From contig NZ_JAAGWK010000002.1 of the NCBI RefSeq assembly GCF_010685995.1, positions 1-64,000 of the forward strand: a stretch of 64,000 bases of DNA, given 5' to 3'. This DNA comes from Goekera deserti. Its GTDB lineage: Bacteria; Actinomycetota; Actinomycetes; Mycobacteriales; Geodermatophilaceae. The notes under the pieces were generated by a model. That model searched no databases. It was given only the letters and a program-made list of their open reading frames with translations, and had not been told where the DNA came from. The position numbers and the translations under genes were made by a program. This document shows, one piece after another, positions 55,512 to 62,763 of this stretch (position 1 is its first letter; every line of letters starts with the position of its first letter).

Positions 55512-56164
55512 GCGCTCCGGCCGGCGAGCCCGTGCTCGTGGGCGTAGACGACGGCCTGCACGCGGTCGCGCAGCCCGAGCTTGGCCAGCACACGGGCGAC
55601 GTGCGTCTTGACCGTCGTCCGGCTGACGTACAGCTCGGCCGCCACCTCGTCGTTGGTGAGCCCCCGGGCCACCAGTCGCAGCACATCCAGCTCGCGCGGC
55701 GTCAGCCGGCCGTGGCGCGCATCCGGGTCGGCCGGGACGGCGGTGCGCGCGAACTCGGTGATCACCCGCCGGGTCACCGACGGAGCGAGCAGCGCCTCAC
55801 CTGCGGCCACCAGCCGTACCGCGCTCACCATGTCCTCCGGCGGCGCGTCCTTGAGCAGGAACCCGCAGGCACCGCCGCGCAGCGCCTGGAACACGTACTC
55901 GTCGAGGTCGAAGGTGGTCAGCATGACGACGCGGGCTGCTGAATCCGAGGTCACGATCCGGGACAGTGCTGCCAGGCCGTCCAGCCGGGGCATCCGCACG
56001 TCCATGAGGACGACATCGGGACGCAGCCGCGCCACCGCGTCCACGGCGTCCAGGCCGTCCACCGCCTCACCGACCACCTGGAGGTCGGGTTCTCCCTCGA
56101 ACACCAACCGCAGTCCGTAGCGGATGACCACCTGGTCGTCGACGAGCAGGACGCGGGTGCTCAC
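55493..56164 (-). CDS. NarL/FixJ-family response regulator
   Basis: A 223-residue two-component regulator. Receiver domain with D9/D10, phosphoacceptor D55 in VVLMDVRMPRLDG and K in LLKDAPP; a LuxR-type HTH at the C-terminus (LTPRELDVLRLVARGLTNDEVAAELYVSRTTVKTHVARVL in pieces). The GTG at 56164 overlaps the cognate kinase stop by 4 nt (GTGA). Confidence 0.93.
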   Translation of the reverse strand: MSTRVLLVDDQVVIRYGLRLVFEGEPDLQVVGEAVDGLDAVDAVARLRPDVVLMDVRMPRLDGLAALSRIVTSDSAARVVMLTTFDLDEYVFQALRGGACGFLLKDAPPEDMVSAVRLVAAGEALLAPSVTRRVITEFARTAVPADPDARHGRLTPRELDVLRLVARGLTNDEVAAELYVSRTTVKTHVARVLAKLGLRDRVQAVVYAHEHGLAGRSAQSTGC

Positions 56165-57294
56165 CGGGGCTCCACGGGCAACCGAGCACGTACCGCGAAA
56201 CCGCCCTCGAAGCACGGCCCGGCCTGCAACTGCCCGCCGAACACCGCCACCCGCTCGCCCATGCCGAGCAGCCCGTTCCCGCCGGGGGACGCGGCCCGGT
56301 CGCCGTGGCCGTCGTCGACCACCGCCAGCTCGACCGCCCCGGGCGGGAAGCGCACCTCGACCCGGGCGTGGGCTACCCCGGCGTGCTTGATCACGTTGGT
56401 CAGCGACTCCTGGACGACGCGGTAGACGCACAGGTCGACCGCCGGTGGCAGCTCGCGGCAGGGTTGCTCGATCGTCAGCCGGACCGGGATGCCCGCCGCG
56501 GCGGTCCGCTCGACGAGCTCGTCGAGCCGGGCGAGACCGGGGTGGGGTGCCAGTGGCGCCGGCTCCCCGTCGACCTCACGCAGCAGGCCCAGCATGCGGC
56601 GCAGCTCGACCAAGGCGTCGCGGCCGGTGCGCTCGACGGTGCCGGCCAGGCCGACTTCCCGGGTGGCCTCGGCGGGCAGCATGCGGCGCAGCGCACCGGA
56701 CTGCATGACCATCACGGTCACCGCATGGGCGACGACGTCGTGCAGCTCGCGTGCGATGCGGGCGCGTTCGTCGGCGACCGCCGCCGCGGCGGCGGTGTCA
56801 CGGAGCTCTTCCGCCGTCCGCGCCCGCAGGTCGGCGGCCACGGCAGCCTCGATGCGCCCGCGCAGGCCCGCACCTGCCCCCCAGAGCGCCGTGCAGACGA
56901 TCGCCGGGAACACAGCCTCGGAGAGCGGCAGCCCCTCGAGCAACGTGCCGACGGCGAGCACCAGCATGCCGACGCCGAACGACACCGCCGACCGCCACAG
57001 TGGTGCGTGCGCGCCGAGGGTGTAAGCGGCCGGGAACAGCGTGAGCGGCACGGAGAAGGAGTCGGACTCGAAGCGGAGGGCCTGCTGGACGAACAGCGTG
57101 CCGATCACCACGGCGAACACGGCCACCGGCGCGGTCCTGCGCCACGCGAGGGCAGCGGCCATCACCGTCGCGGTGACGTAATGGCCGACCGGCGCGTCCC
57201 GGCCGGCGAGTTCGGCGACGCCGACGACGCCGACCGAACCGGCCAGCGCCGGGTCGAGCCACCGCGGCCAGCGTCGCGGTTCCCGGGTGGACAT
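56161..57294 (-). CDS. HisKA_3 sensor histidine kinase
   Basis: A 377-residue membrane sensor with four to six N-terminal helices (about residues 15-145), then dimerisation/phosphoacceptor motif RIARELHDVVAHAVTVMVMQSG with H185, and an HATPase (ESLTNVIKHAGVAHA, VVDDGHGD, GLLGMGERV). Cognate to the downstream NarL-type regulator. A TACCGT box 6 nt before the ATG suggests a leaderless mRNA. Signal unknown; the divergent lipoprotein gene may be a target. Confidence 0.92.
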   Translation of the reverse strand: MSTREPRRWPRWLDPALAGSVGVVGVAELAGRDAPVGHYVTATVMAAALAWRRTAPVAVFAVVIGTLFVQQALRFESDSFSVPLTLFPAAYTLGAHAPLWRSAVSFGVGMLVLAVGTLLEGLPLSEAVFPAIVCTALWGAGAGLRGRIEAAVAADLRARTAEELRDTAAAAAVADERARIARELHDVVAHAVTVMVMQSGALRRMLPAEATREVGLAGTVERTGRDALVELRRMLGLLREVDGEPAPLAPHPGLARLDELVERTAAAGIPVRLTIEQPCRELPPAVDLCVYRVVQESLTNVIKHAGVAHARVEVRFPPGAVELAVVDDGHGDRAASPGGNGLLGMGERVAVFGGQLQAGPCFEGGFAVRARLPVEPR

Positions 57295-57300
57295 GGCGGC

Positions 57301-57306
57301 ACGGTA
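57301..57306 (-). promoter_or_regulatory. Putative -10 box TACCGT for the leaderless kinase gene
   Basis: TACCGT on the minus strand ends 6 nt before the ATG at 57294. Confidence 0.45.
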
Positions 57307-57390
57307 GCGAGCCCGGGCCGTCCTCGGCGTCGTCCGGCGGGCCGGTCGGGGTCATCCCCGCGGACGACGCGGACGGCCCGCGCGGCCGAT

Positions 57391-57425
57391 GCCGTCGACC
57401 CTGCCCGGCGGCCAGGGTCGACGGC
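57391..57425. promoter_or_regulatory. Inverted repeat upstream of the lipoprotein gene
   Basis: GCCGTCGACCCTG and CAGGGTCGACGGC are perfect 13-nt inverted arms with a 9-nt spacer, 31 bp upstream of the lipoprotein ATG. Candidate operator for the adjacent response regulator, or a leader hairpin. Confidence 0.5.
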
Positions 57426-57455
57426 GGCACCCAGCCCCGACCCAGGAGGAACCCC

Positions 57456-57923
57456 ATGACCACCACCGTCCGGACCGCCGCGCTCACCGCCCTGGCACTC
57501 GGCTTCCTCACGCTCGCCGGCTGTGGCTCGAGCGAGTCCGACGCCCCTCGGGCGGCGGCGTCCTCCGCCCCGCAGGTGGCGCCGTCGTCGTCCACCGCGC
57601 GGGACGCGGAGCCCTACTGCACCCACGTCGCCGAGCTGAACGGCATCGGCGAACAGGTGTTCGCCGACGCCCCTGAGGAGCCCACCGCCGAGGACATGGC
57701 GGCCCGTTGGCAGCGGCTGCTGGACGAGGGCGCGACGTCCGTCGACGGTCTGCTCAGCAGCGCCCCCGACCCGATCGCCCAGGACGTCGAGGTCTTCGTC
57801 ACCGATCTACGGGCCCGCGCCGCGACCGGCACCGGGCCCGACCCGGAGGCGGCGGCCGCGGCCGAGGACCGTGTGCGGGCCTGGGAGGAGGCCTACTGCC
57901 CCGGTGGCCCGGACGGGTCCTGA
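57456..57923 (+). CDS. Putative lipoprotein
   Basis: A 155-residue secreted protein with a type II signal peptide and lipobox LTLAGC (C23), then an Ala/Ser-rich linker and a small domain with two cysteines (EPYCTHVAELN and EAYCPGGP) that could form a disulfide. No family recognised. ATG has AGGAGGAAC upstream. It is divergent from the two-component kinase, so it may be a target or sensor accessory. Confidence 0.78.
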   Translation: MTTTVRTAALTALALGFLTLAGCGSSESDAPRAAASSAPQVAPSSSTARDAEPYCTHVAELNGIGEQVFADAPEEPTAEDMAARWQRLLDEGATSVDGLLSSAPDPIAQDVEVFVTDLRARAATGTGPDPEAAAAAEDRVRAWEEAYCPGGPDGS

Positions 57924-57948
57924 CCCGTGACCGCCCGGCTGAGCGCCG

Positions 57949-58821
57949 TCAGCCGCCGGTCAGCCGGGCGGCGAACCAGGCGTGCGCCGTCTCGTTGGCG
58001 GCCAGCCCGCGCTGGAGGGCGGCCGGCACAGCCGCGCCCAGCCGACCGGACAGTGCCTGGGCCAGGGCGTCGTCCAGCCCGGCCGGGGTGACGTCGTCCG
58101 GGCCCAGCAGCAGCGGCCACCCGAGGGCACGGGCCTGCGCGGTGACCTTCGCCCCGCCCGCGATCGCGTCGCAGGCGACCACCGGGCGACCGTGGGCGAG
58201 GCCCAGCACGAGGGCGTGCAGGCGCATGCTCACCACCACGTCGGCCCGCCGGATGAGTGCCTCCACCTGGGCCGGGTGCCGGGCGTGCGGCTTCTCGAAG
58301 AGGTCCATGGTCAGCTCGAACCACGGCAGCGCCCGCATCGCCAGCCACTCCTCGAGGGCACCGCGCACCTGCTCGGCGCGGCTGCGCCCGCCGTACTCCT
58401 CCTGCGGCGGCGTGAAGGCGACCGCGAGCACCGGCAGGTCGGCCGTCGTCGTCCCGATGGCGAGGTCGGGGCGGGCGACGCCGGGGGCGTCGCGCTCCCA
58501 GACCTCGTCGAACAGCGCCCGGCCGGCCGGGGAGACCACCGAGACGTTCACCGCCCACCGCCGGGCAGCGGCGAAGGTCTCGGTCAGCTCGCGCAGCAGC
58601 GGGGTGTCCGACACCGGACCGCTGACGAACACCAGGTGCGTGTACGCGGCCGGGTCGACGTCCCGCCAGTCGACGCCACGGCCCAGGTAGGGCGCCCAGG
58701 CGACGTCGTGCGCGACACCCGCCTGCGCCAGCCAGCGGACGACGACGTCGGCCCCCAGCTCGTCGCCGACGGTGGCGATCACCTCGTCGAAGGAGAACCA
58801 GCCAGCAACCAGGACGCGCAT
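57949..58821 (-). CDS. Polysaccharide pyruvyl transferase family protein
   Basis: A 290-residue CsaB/WcaK-like protein. MRVLVAGWFSFDEVIATVGDELG opens the fold; VVVSMRLHALVLGLAHGRPVVACDAIAGGAKV (in pieces) is the conserved RLH motif region that binds the donor in the family. Homologues pyruvylate surface polysaccharides; the acceptor here is unknown. ATG 58821 has GGGAGGG upstream. Confidence 0.82.
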   Translation of the reverse strand: MRVLVAGWFSFDEVIATVGDELGADVVVRWLAQAGVAHDVAWAPYLGRGVDWRDVDPAAYTHLVFVSGPVSDTPLLRELTETFAAARRWAVNVSVVSPAGRALFDEVWERDAPGVARPDLAIGTTTADLPVLAVAFTPPQEEYGGRSRAEQVRGALEEWLAMRALPWFELTMDLFEKPHARHPAQVEALIRRADVVVSMRLHALVLGLAHGRPVVACDAIAGGAKVTAQARALGWPLLLGPDDVTPAGLDDALAQALSGRLGAAVPAALQRGLAANETAHAWFAARLTGG

Positions 58822-58867
58822 GGCCCCACCCTCCCAGCCGGGGGCGGGGTGCACGACCGGGGGTGGG

Positions 58868-59329
58868 TCAGTCGCCCAGGCGCGCGAGCACGGTGTCGGC
58901 GATGTCAGCCATCGCGCGCACCTGGGCCGCCGACAACCCGTCGAAGACCAGCTGCTGCACCGTCTCGACGTGTGCCGGTGCCGCGGCCCGCAACGCGGCC
59001 AGCCCGGCGTCGGTGACCACGACCTCGAAGCCCCGGCCGTCGGCGGCGCAGTCCTCCCGGCGCACCAGCCCGCGGCGCTCCATCCGGGTCAGGTGGTGGG
59101 ACAGCCGGCTCTTCTCCCACTGCAGCGCACGCCCCAGCTCCAGCACGCGCAGCCGCCCGGAGTCGACGTCGGTCAGGTGCACCAGCACGTCGAAGTCCGG
59201 CAGCGACAGCTCGGAGTCGGCCAGCAGCTGGCGGTTGAGCCGGGCGGGCAGGCGCGCGGTGAGCAGCAGCCACTGGCGCCAGGCGCGCTGCTGCTCGTCG
59301 GTCAGCCAGCGCGGCTCGTCGGAGGTCAT
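58868..59329 (-). CDS. MarR-family transcription regulator
   Basis: A 153-residue winged-helix regulator: ARLNRQLLADSELSLPDFDVLVHL, then the HTH LGRALQWEKSRLSHHLTRMERRGLVRRED and a C-terminal dimerisation helix. Divergent from a VOC (glyoxalase-fold) gene. Its ATG at 59329 lies 6 nt after a TAGGCT -10 box (leaderless), and the promoter overlaps a palindromic site, so it likely represses itself and the VOC gene. Confidence 0.92.
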   Translation of the reverse strand: MTSDEPRWLTDEQQRAWRQWLLLTARLPARLNRQLLADSELSLPDFDVLVHLTDVDSGRLRVLELGRALQWEKSRLSHHLTRMERRGLVRREDCAADGRGFEVVVTDAGLAALRAAAPAHVETVQQLVFDGLSAAQVRAMADIADTVLARLGD

Positions 59330-59335
59330 CGGCAG

Positions 59336-59341
59336 AGCCTA
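59336..59341 (-). promoter_or_regulatory. -10 box TAGGCT of leaderless marR-type gene
   Basis: TAGGCT on the minus strand ends 6 nt before the ATG; GTGACA lies 17 bp further upstream at 59364-59359. Confidence 0.5.
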
Positions 59342-59350
59342 GCCGCTTCT

Positions 59351-59365
59351 GGTTGACATGTCACC
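59351..59365. promoter_or_regulatory. Operator overlapping both divergent -35 boxes
   Basis: The palindrome TGACATGTCA (59354-59363; extended GGTTGACATGTCACC) contains the plus-strand -35 TTGACA (59353-59358), 17 bp before CAGGGT (59376-59381), and the minus-strand -35 GTGACA (59364-59359), 17 bp before TAGGCT. A MarR dimer here would block both promoters. Confidence 0.7.
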
Positions 59366-59404
59366 GATCGCGGCGCAGGGTGGAACCGACCCCGAGGAGA
59401 GCAC

Positions 59405-59914
59405 ATGACCAGCATCCCGCAGCCCGCCACCCCGGAACACCTGGCCGCCGAGCGCGACCGGATCCGCACCGCGCACCTGCGCCCAGCCGACCAGCGCCCG
59501 GCGTCCACGGCGCGCGGCCTGCACCACACCGCCCTGATCAGCAGCGACGTCGAGGCCACCATCGCCTTCTACCAGGGCGTGCTCGGCTTCCCGCTCACCG
59601 AGCTGATCGAGAACCGCGACTACCCGGGCTCGTCGCACTTCTTCTTCGACATCGGCAACTCGAACCTGCTGGCCTTCTTCGACTTCCCCGGGCTGGACGT
59701 CGGCCCCTACGCCGAGGTGCTGGGCGGCCTGCACCACGTCGCGATCAGCGTCGACCCCGACCGCTGGGCGGCGCTGGTCGACCGGCTGACCGAGGCCGGC
59801 ATCGCCCACGAGGTGCACAGCGGGGTGTCGGTCTACTTCCGCGACCCCGACGGCGCCCGCATCGAGCTCATCGCCGACCCGCTGGGCGAGATGTACGGCG
59901 AGCACGTCCTCTGA
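59405..59914 (+). CDS. VOC family (glyoxalase-fold) protein
   Basis: A 169-residue vicinal-oxygen-chelate protein: LHHTALISSDVEATIAFYQGVLGFPLTELIE and LHHVAISVDPDRWAALVDRLTEAG supply metal-ligand histidines, and YFRDPDGARIELIA a metal-ligand Glu. Likely a dioxygenase or lyase. ATG has GAGGAGAGC upstream. Divergent from its probable MarR repressor. Confidence 0.88.
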   Translation: MTSIPQPATPEHLAAERDRIRTAHLRPADQRPASTARGLHHTALISSDVEATIAFYQGVLGFPLTELIENRDYPGSSHFFFDIGNSNLLAFFDFPGLDVGPYAEVLGGLHHVAISVDPDRWAALVDRLTEAGIAHEVHSGVSVYFRDPDGARIELIADPLGEMYGEHVL

Positions 59915-59930
59915 CCCCGACGGCGCCGGG

Positions 59931-60227
59931 TCAGGCGCGGTCGGCGGGGAGCAGGTCCTGGTACTCCGGGTGCCGGTCGATCCACCCGCGCACGAACGAG
60001 CACAGCGGGACGACGGTGCCGCCCTGGGCCCGGACGTCGTCCAGCGCCCCGCGCACCAGGGTGCCGCCGCGACCCTTCCCCTCACCGGCCGGGTCGACCT
60101 CGGTGTGGGTGAACGTCCACTCGTCGCCACTGCGCTGGTAGGCGGCCAGGCCGACGCGCGGCCCACCCTCCCCCTCGGTCAGCGCGTACAGGCTGTTCTC
60201 CGGGTCGTGCGTCACGGTCAGGTCCAT
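59931..60227 (-). CDS. Small GNAT-like (YjdJ/GCN5-related) acetyltransferase
   Basis: A 98-residue compact GNAT of the YjdJ/Gcn5-like subgroup: LTVTHDPENSLYALTEGEGGP, WTFTHTEVDPAGEGKGRGGTLVRGALDDVRAQG (in pieces) and VPLCSFVRGWIDRHPEYQDLL, where CSFVRxWIxRHPEYxDLL is the hallmark. Substrate unknown. Convergent with the VOC gene. Confidence 0.88.
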   Translation of the reverse strand: MDLTVTHDPENSLYALTEGEGGPRVGLAAYQRSGDEWTFTHTEVDPAGEGKGRGGTLVRGALDDVRAQGGTVVPLCSFVRGWIDRHPEYQDLLPADRA

Positions 60228-60282
60228 GCCGGCCGGAACGCCACGGGGCCGGGGTCGTGTTCCGGCCCCGTGGCGGGCAGGG

Positions 60283-61557
60283 TCAGCCGGCCCGGGTCAG
60301 CCGCGCCGGCAACCGCTTGACGCCGTTGACGAAGGAGGACCGCAGGCGATCGGGCTCCCCGGTCACCTCGAGGTCCGGGAGCTGGTCGAAGATCGTGGTG
60401 AACGCGATCTCGATCTCCCGGCGCGCGAGGTTGGCCCCGAGGCAGAAGTGCGGCCCGGGCGCCCCGAAGCCCAGGTGCGGGTTGGGCGAGCGCCCGAGGT
60501 CGAACGCGTGCGGGTCGGCGAAGACGGCCGGGTCGCGGTTGGCGGCGTTGTAGAACAGCACGAACTTCGAGCCGGCCGGGAACCGCCGGCCGGACAGCTC
60601 GACGTCCCGGGTGGCGGTGCGGCGCATCCAGGTGACCGGGCTGGCCCACCGCACGACCTCCTCGACCGCGGTCCGACCCAGGCCGCGGTCGGCGACCCAG
60701 CGGGCCCGCTGGTCGGGGTTCTCGTGCATCGCCCAGACGCCCTGGCTGATGGCGGTGCGGGTGGTCTCGTTCCCGGCCACGCACAGCAGGATGAAGAAGG
60801 AGGCGATCTCCTGGTGGGTGAGCTGCTCGCCGTCGACCACGGTGGTGACCAGGGCACTGGTCAGGTCCTCGGTCGGGGTCTCCAGCCGCTCGGCGGCCAG
60901 CCGGGTCATCAGCTCCGACAGCGCACCGCCGGCCTCGAGGAACGCGGTCAGCGCGTCGTTCGGGTCGGCGATCAGCTCGGGGTCGCCGCCGCTGAGGATG
61001 ATGTTCGACGCCGCCAGCACCATCGCCCGGTCGGCGTCCGGCACGCCCATCATGTCGCAGATGACCCGCAGCGGGAGCGGGGCGGCGAGGTCGGCGACGA
61101 CGTCGATCCTGCCGTCGCCCTCCTGCGCCCGCCGGCGGGCCGCCGCGGCCACGTCCAGGGCCACGTGCTGCACCGACTCGACCAGGTCGGCCAACCGCCG
61201 CGGGGTGAACGCCCGCGAGACGATCTTCCGGATCTTGGCGTGCCGCGGGTTGTCCATGCTGATCAGCGAGCCGTAGAACTCGCTCAGGTCCGCCGGCATG
61301 TCCTGGATCGACACAGCGCCCTGCCCGGAGCTGAACAGCTCCGGCTGGTTGCTGATCGCCACGACGTCGGCGTACCGGGTGACCGCGTGGTAACCCGGAC
61401 CCGGCTCCAGGAACGGCATCTCCGGCTCGGCGAAGAACGCGAACGGGTCCCGCTCGCGCAGCCGGTCCAGCGCGGCGTACCGCTCGGCCGGCGGCCGGCC
61501 CCAGAAGTCACGATCGGAGAGGTCGACGTCGTCGAGGTCGGAACCGGTGAGGGTCAT
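60283..61557 (-). CDS. Cytochrome P450
   Basis: A 424-residue class I P450 monooxygenase. I-helix motif VAGNETTRTAISQG, ExxR motif in VEEVVRWASPVTWMRRTA, and the heme-ligand loop FGAPGPHFCLGANLARREIE with the axial cysteine. N-terminus DLSDRDFWGRPPAERYAALDRLRE and SISMDNPRH-type signature (SLISMDNPRHAKIRKIVSRAF in pieces) resemble the sterol/terpenoid-acting CYP124/125/142 group. No ferredoxin gene nearby. ATG 61557 gives MTLTGSDLD; promoter and a possible operator lie upstream. Confidence 0.93.
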   Translation of the reverse strand: MTLTGSDLDDVDLSDRDFWGRPPAERYAALDRLRERDPFAFFAEPEMPFLEPGPGYHAVTRYADVVAISNQPELFSSGQGAVSIQDMPADLSEFYGSLISMDNPRHAKIRKIVSRAFTPRRLADLVESVQHVALDVAAAARRRAQEGDGRIDVVADLAAPLPLRVICDMMGVPDADRAMVLAASNIILSGGDPELIADPNDALTAFLEAGGALSELMTRLAAERLETPTEDLTSALVTTVVDGEQLTHQEIASFFILLCVAGNETTRTAISQGVWAMHENPDQRARWVADRGLGRTAVEEVVRWASPVTWMRRTATRDVELSGRRFPAGSKFVLFYNAANRDPAVFADPHAFDLGRSPNPHLGFGAPGPHFCLGANLARREIEIAFTTIFDQLPDLEVTGEPDRLRSSFVNGVKRLPARLTRAG

Positions 61558-61603
61558 GGGGTGCCCCTGGGCGTCTGCTGGTGCATCGTCGCACTCCCGT
61601 CGC

Positions 61604-61658
61604 GCGGTGACGGTCACCGCTGACTGCTCACGGTAGGCAGCCCGGGAGTGACGCACAA
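61604..61658 (-). promoter_or_regulatory. Putative P450 promoter with downstream palindromic operator
   Basis: On the minus strand TTGTGC (61658-61653) and TACCGT (61635-61630) are 17 bp apart. Just downstream lies a perfect 17-bp palindrome GCGGTGAC-C-GTCACCGC (61620-61604), which would cover about +3 to +19 and block transcription if bound. Confidence 0.55.
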
Positions 61659-61699
61659 CACCCTCGGCCACGACTCCCGGCGCAGGCCCGCACAACGCC

Positions 61700-61731
61700 G
61701 AAGGCCCGGCCCCTGAGGGGGCCGGGCCTTC
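61700..61731. terminator. Strong hairpin terminator downstream of tRNA-fMet copy 1
   Basis: GAAGGCCCGGCCCC pairs with GGGGCCGGGCCTTC over 14 bp with a 4-nt loop, directly after the encoded CCA of the minus-strand tRNA. Confidence 0.8.
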
Positions 61732-61737
61732 GACCGG

Positions 61738-61814
61738 TGGTAGCGGGGACAGGATTTGAACCTGTGACCTCTGGGTTATGAGCCCAGCGAGCTACCGAGC
61801 TGCTCCACCCCGCG
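61738..61814 (-). tRNA. Initiator tRNA-Met (CAT), copy 1
   Basis: The cloverleaf has an initiator-type mismatched 1-72 pair (C1 with U72), acceptor GCGGGG/CCCCGC, three G-C pairs in the anticodon stem (GGG-CTCATAA-CCC), and the T-arm ACAGG-TTCAAAT-CCTGT. CCA is encoded at 61740-61738. Confidence 0.95.
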
Positions 61815-61873
61815 TCGCGTCCAGAACACTACCCCACTCCTGGAGCGCGTGCCGCCCGGGGGGTCCGGCGGCC

Positions 61874-62455
61874 TCAGGGCACGGGGAGTGCGTGGTGGTC
61901 CTCGGTGGCGACCGGGCGGAAGCCCAGCGACATGCAGAGCCCCAGCGCCTGCTCGTTCTGCACCGAGACCTCCAACCCCACCCGGCGGGCGCCGTCCGCG
62001 CGCAGCCGGGCGCACACCCGGCGCAGCAGGTCACGGCCGATCCCCTGACCCCGACAGGCCGGGTCGACGACGAAGCCGTACACCCCGCTGTCCGCGCCGT
62101 CCCCGGTGACGCGCAGCGTGCCGACCGGCGCCCCGTCCCGCTCGACGAGCAGGGTCGGGGCGGAGCCGTCGGCGAGCCGCCCGGCCAGGTCGTCCACCTC
62201 GTAGCCGAACCCGAGCCGGAGCAGCCGGGCGACCACGCCGGCGTCCGCCGGGCCGGCGTCACGCAGGGTCACCCGCGGGGTCGCCCGGGCCGGCCGCCGG
62301 GTCGCTGTCCGGTCGTGCACGGCGTCCTGGGGGCGCGTGCGGAGAATGCCCCACTCCAGCTCCGGCCGGCCGCCGTCCGAGTCGACCACCTGCCGTTCCA
62401 GCTCGGCGATGGCCGCGAGGTGGCGGTCCGGCGAGCCCCTGCCGAGTTCGAGCAC
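61874..62455 (-). CDS. GNAT family N-acetyltransferase with N-terminal extension
   Basis: A 193-residue protein. The first 60 residues (LELGRGSPDRHLAAIAELERQVVDSDGGRPELEWG in pieces) form a helical and Arg-rich extension outside the GNAT fold; the GNAT core begins near residue 62 (VTLRDAGPADAG) with the acetyl-CoA motif GVYGFVVDPACRGQGIGRDLLRRVCARLRADG and NEQALGLCMSLGFRPV. Substrate unknown. GTG at 62455. Flanked on both sides by identical initiator tRNA genes. Confidence 0.8.
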   Translation of the reverse strand: MLELGRGSPDRHLAAIAELERQVVDSDGGRPELEWGILRTRPQDAVHDRTATRRPARATPRVTLRDAGPADAGVVARLLRLGFGYEVDDLAGRLADGSAPTLLVERDGAPVGTLRVTGDGADSGVYGFVVDPACRGQGIGRDLLRRVCARLRADGARRVGLEVSVQNEQALGLCMSLGFRPVATEDHHALPVP

Positions 62456-62530
62456 GCCGCCAGCCGACCATGCCGGTGAGCCGTGTCGTCAGGACGGCCG
62501 TCGGCATCGACCGGCCTGCCCGGACACGAC

Positions 62531-62562
62531 AACGGCCCCTCCGCGTGGCGGTAGGGGCCGTT
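62531..62562. terminator. Hairpin terminator downstream of tRNA-fMet copy 2
   Basis: AACGGCCCCTCCGC pairs with GCGGTAGGGGCCGTT (one bulged T) with a GTG loop, 20 nt past the tRNA 3' end on the minus strand. Confidence 0.75.
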
Positions 62563-62582
62563 CCGGACGCTGGTCCGTGTCG

Positions 62583-62656
62583 TAGCGGGGACAGGATTTG
62601 AACCTGTGACCTCTGGGTTATGAGCCCAGCGAGCTACCGAGCTGCTCCACCCCGCG
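62583..62656 (-). tRNA. Initiator tRNA-Met (CAT), copy 2, without encoded CCA
   Basis: Identical to copy 1 over all 74 nt, with the same C1-U72 mismatch and GGG/CCC anticodon stem. The three nucleotides after the discriminator A are CGA, not CCA, so the end must be added post-transcriptionally. Confidence 0.94.
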
Positions 62657-62763
62657 TCGGTAGGAGAACCATACCAACCCCGACGGGATCCGACCCACCG
62701 GGGTCCGACCCCGGGGAGTGGGACCGGGTGTGCCGCCCTGCCCGGGGGCAGGGCGGCACCAGC

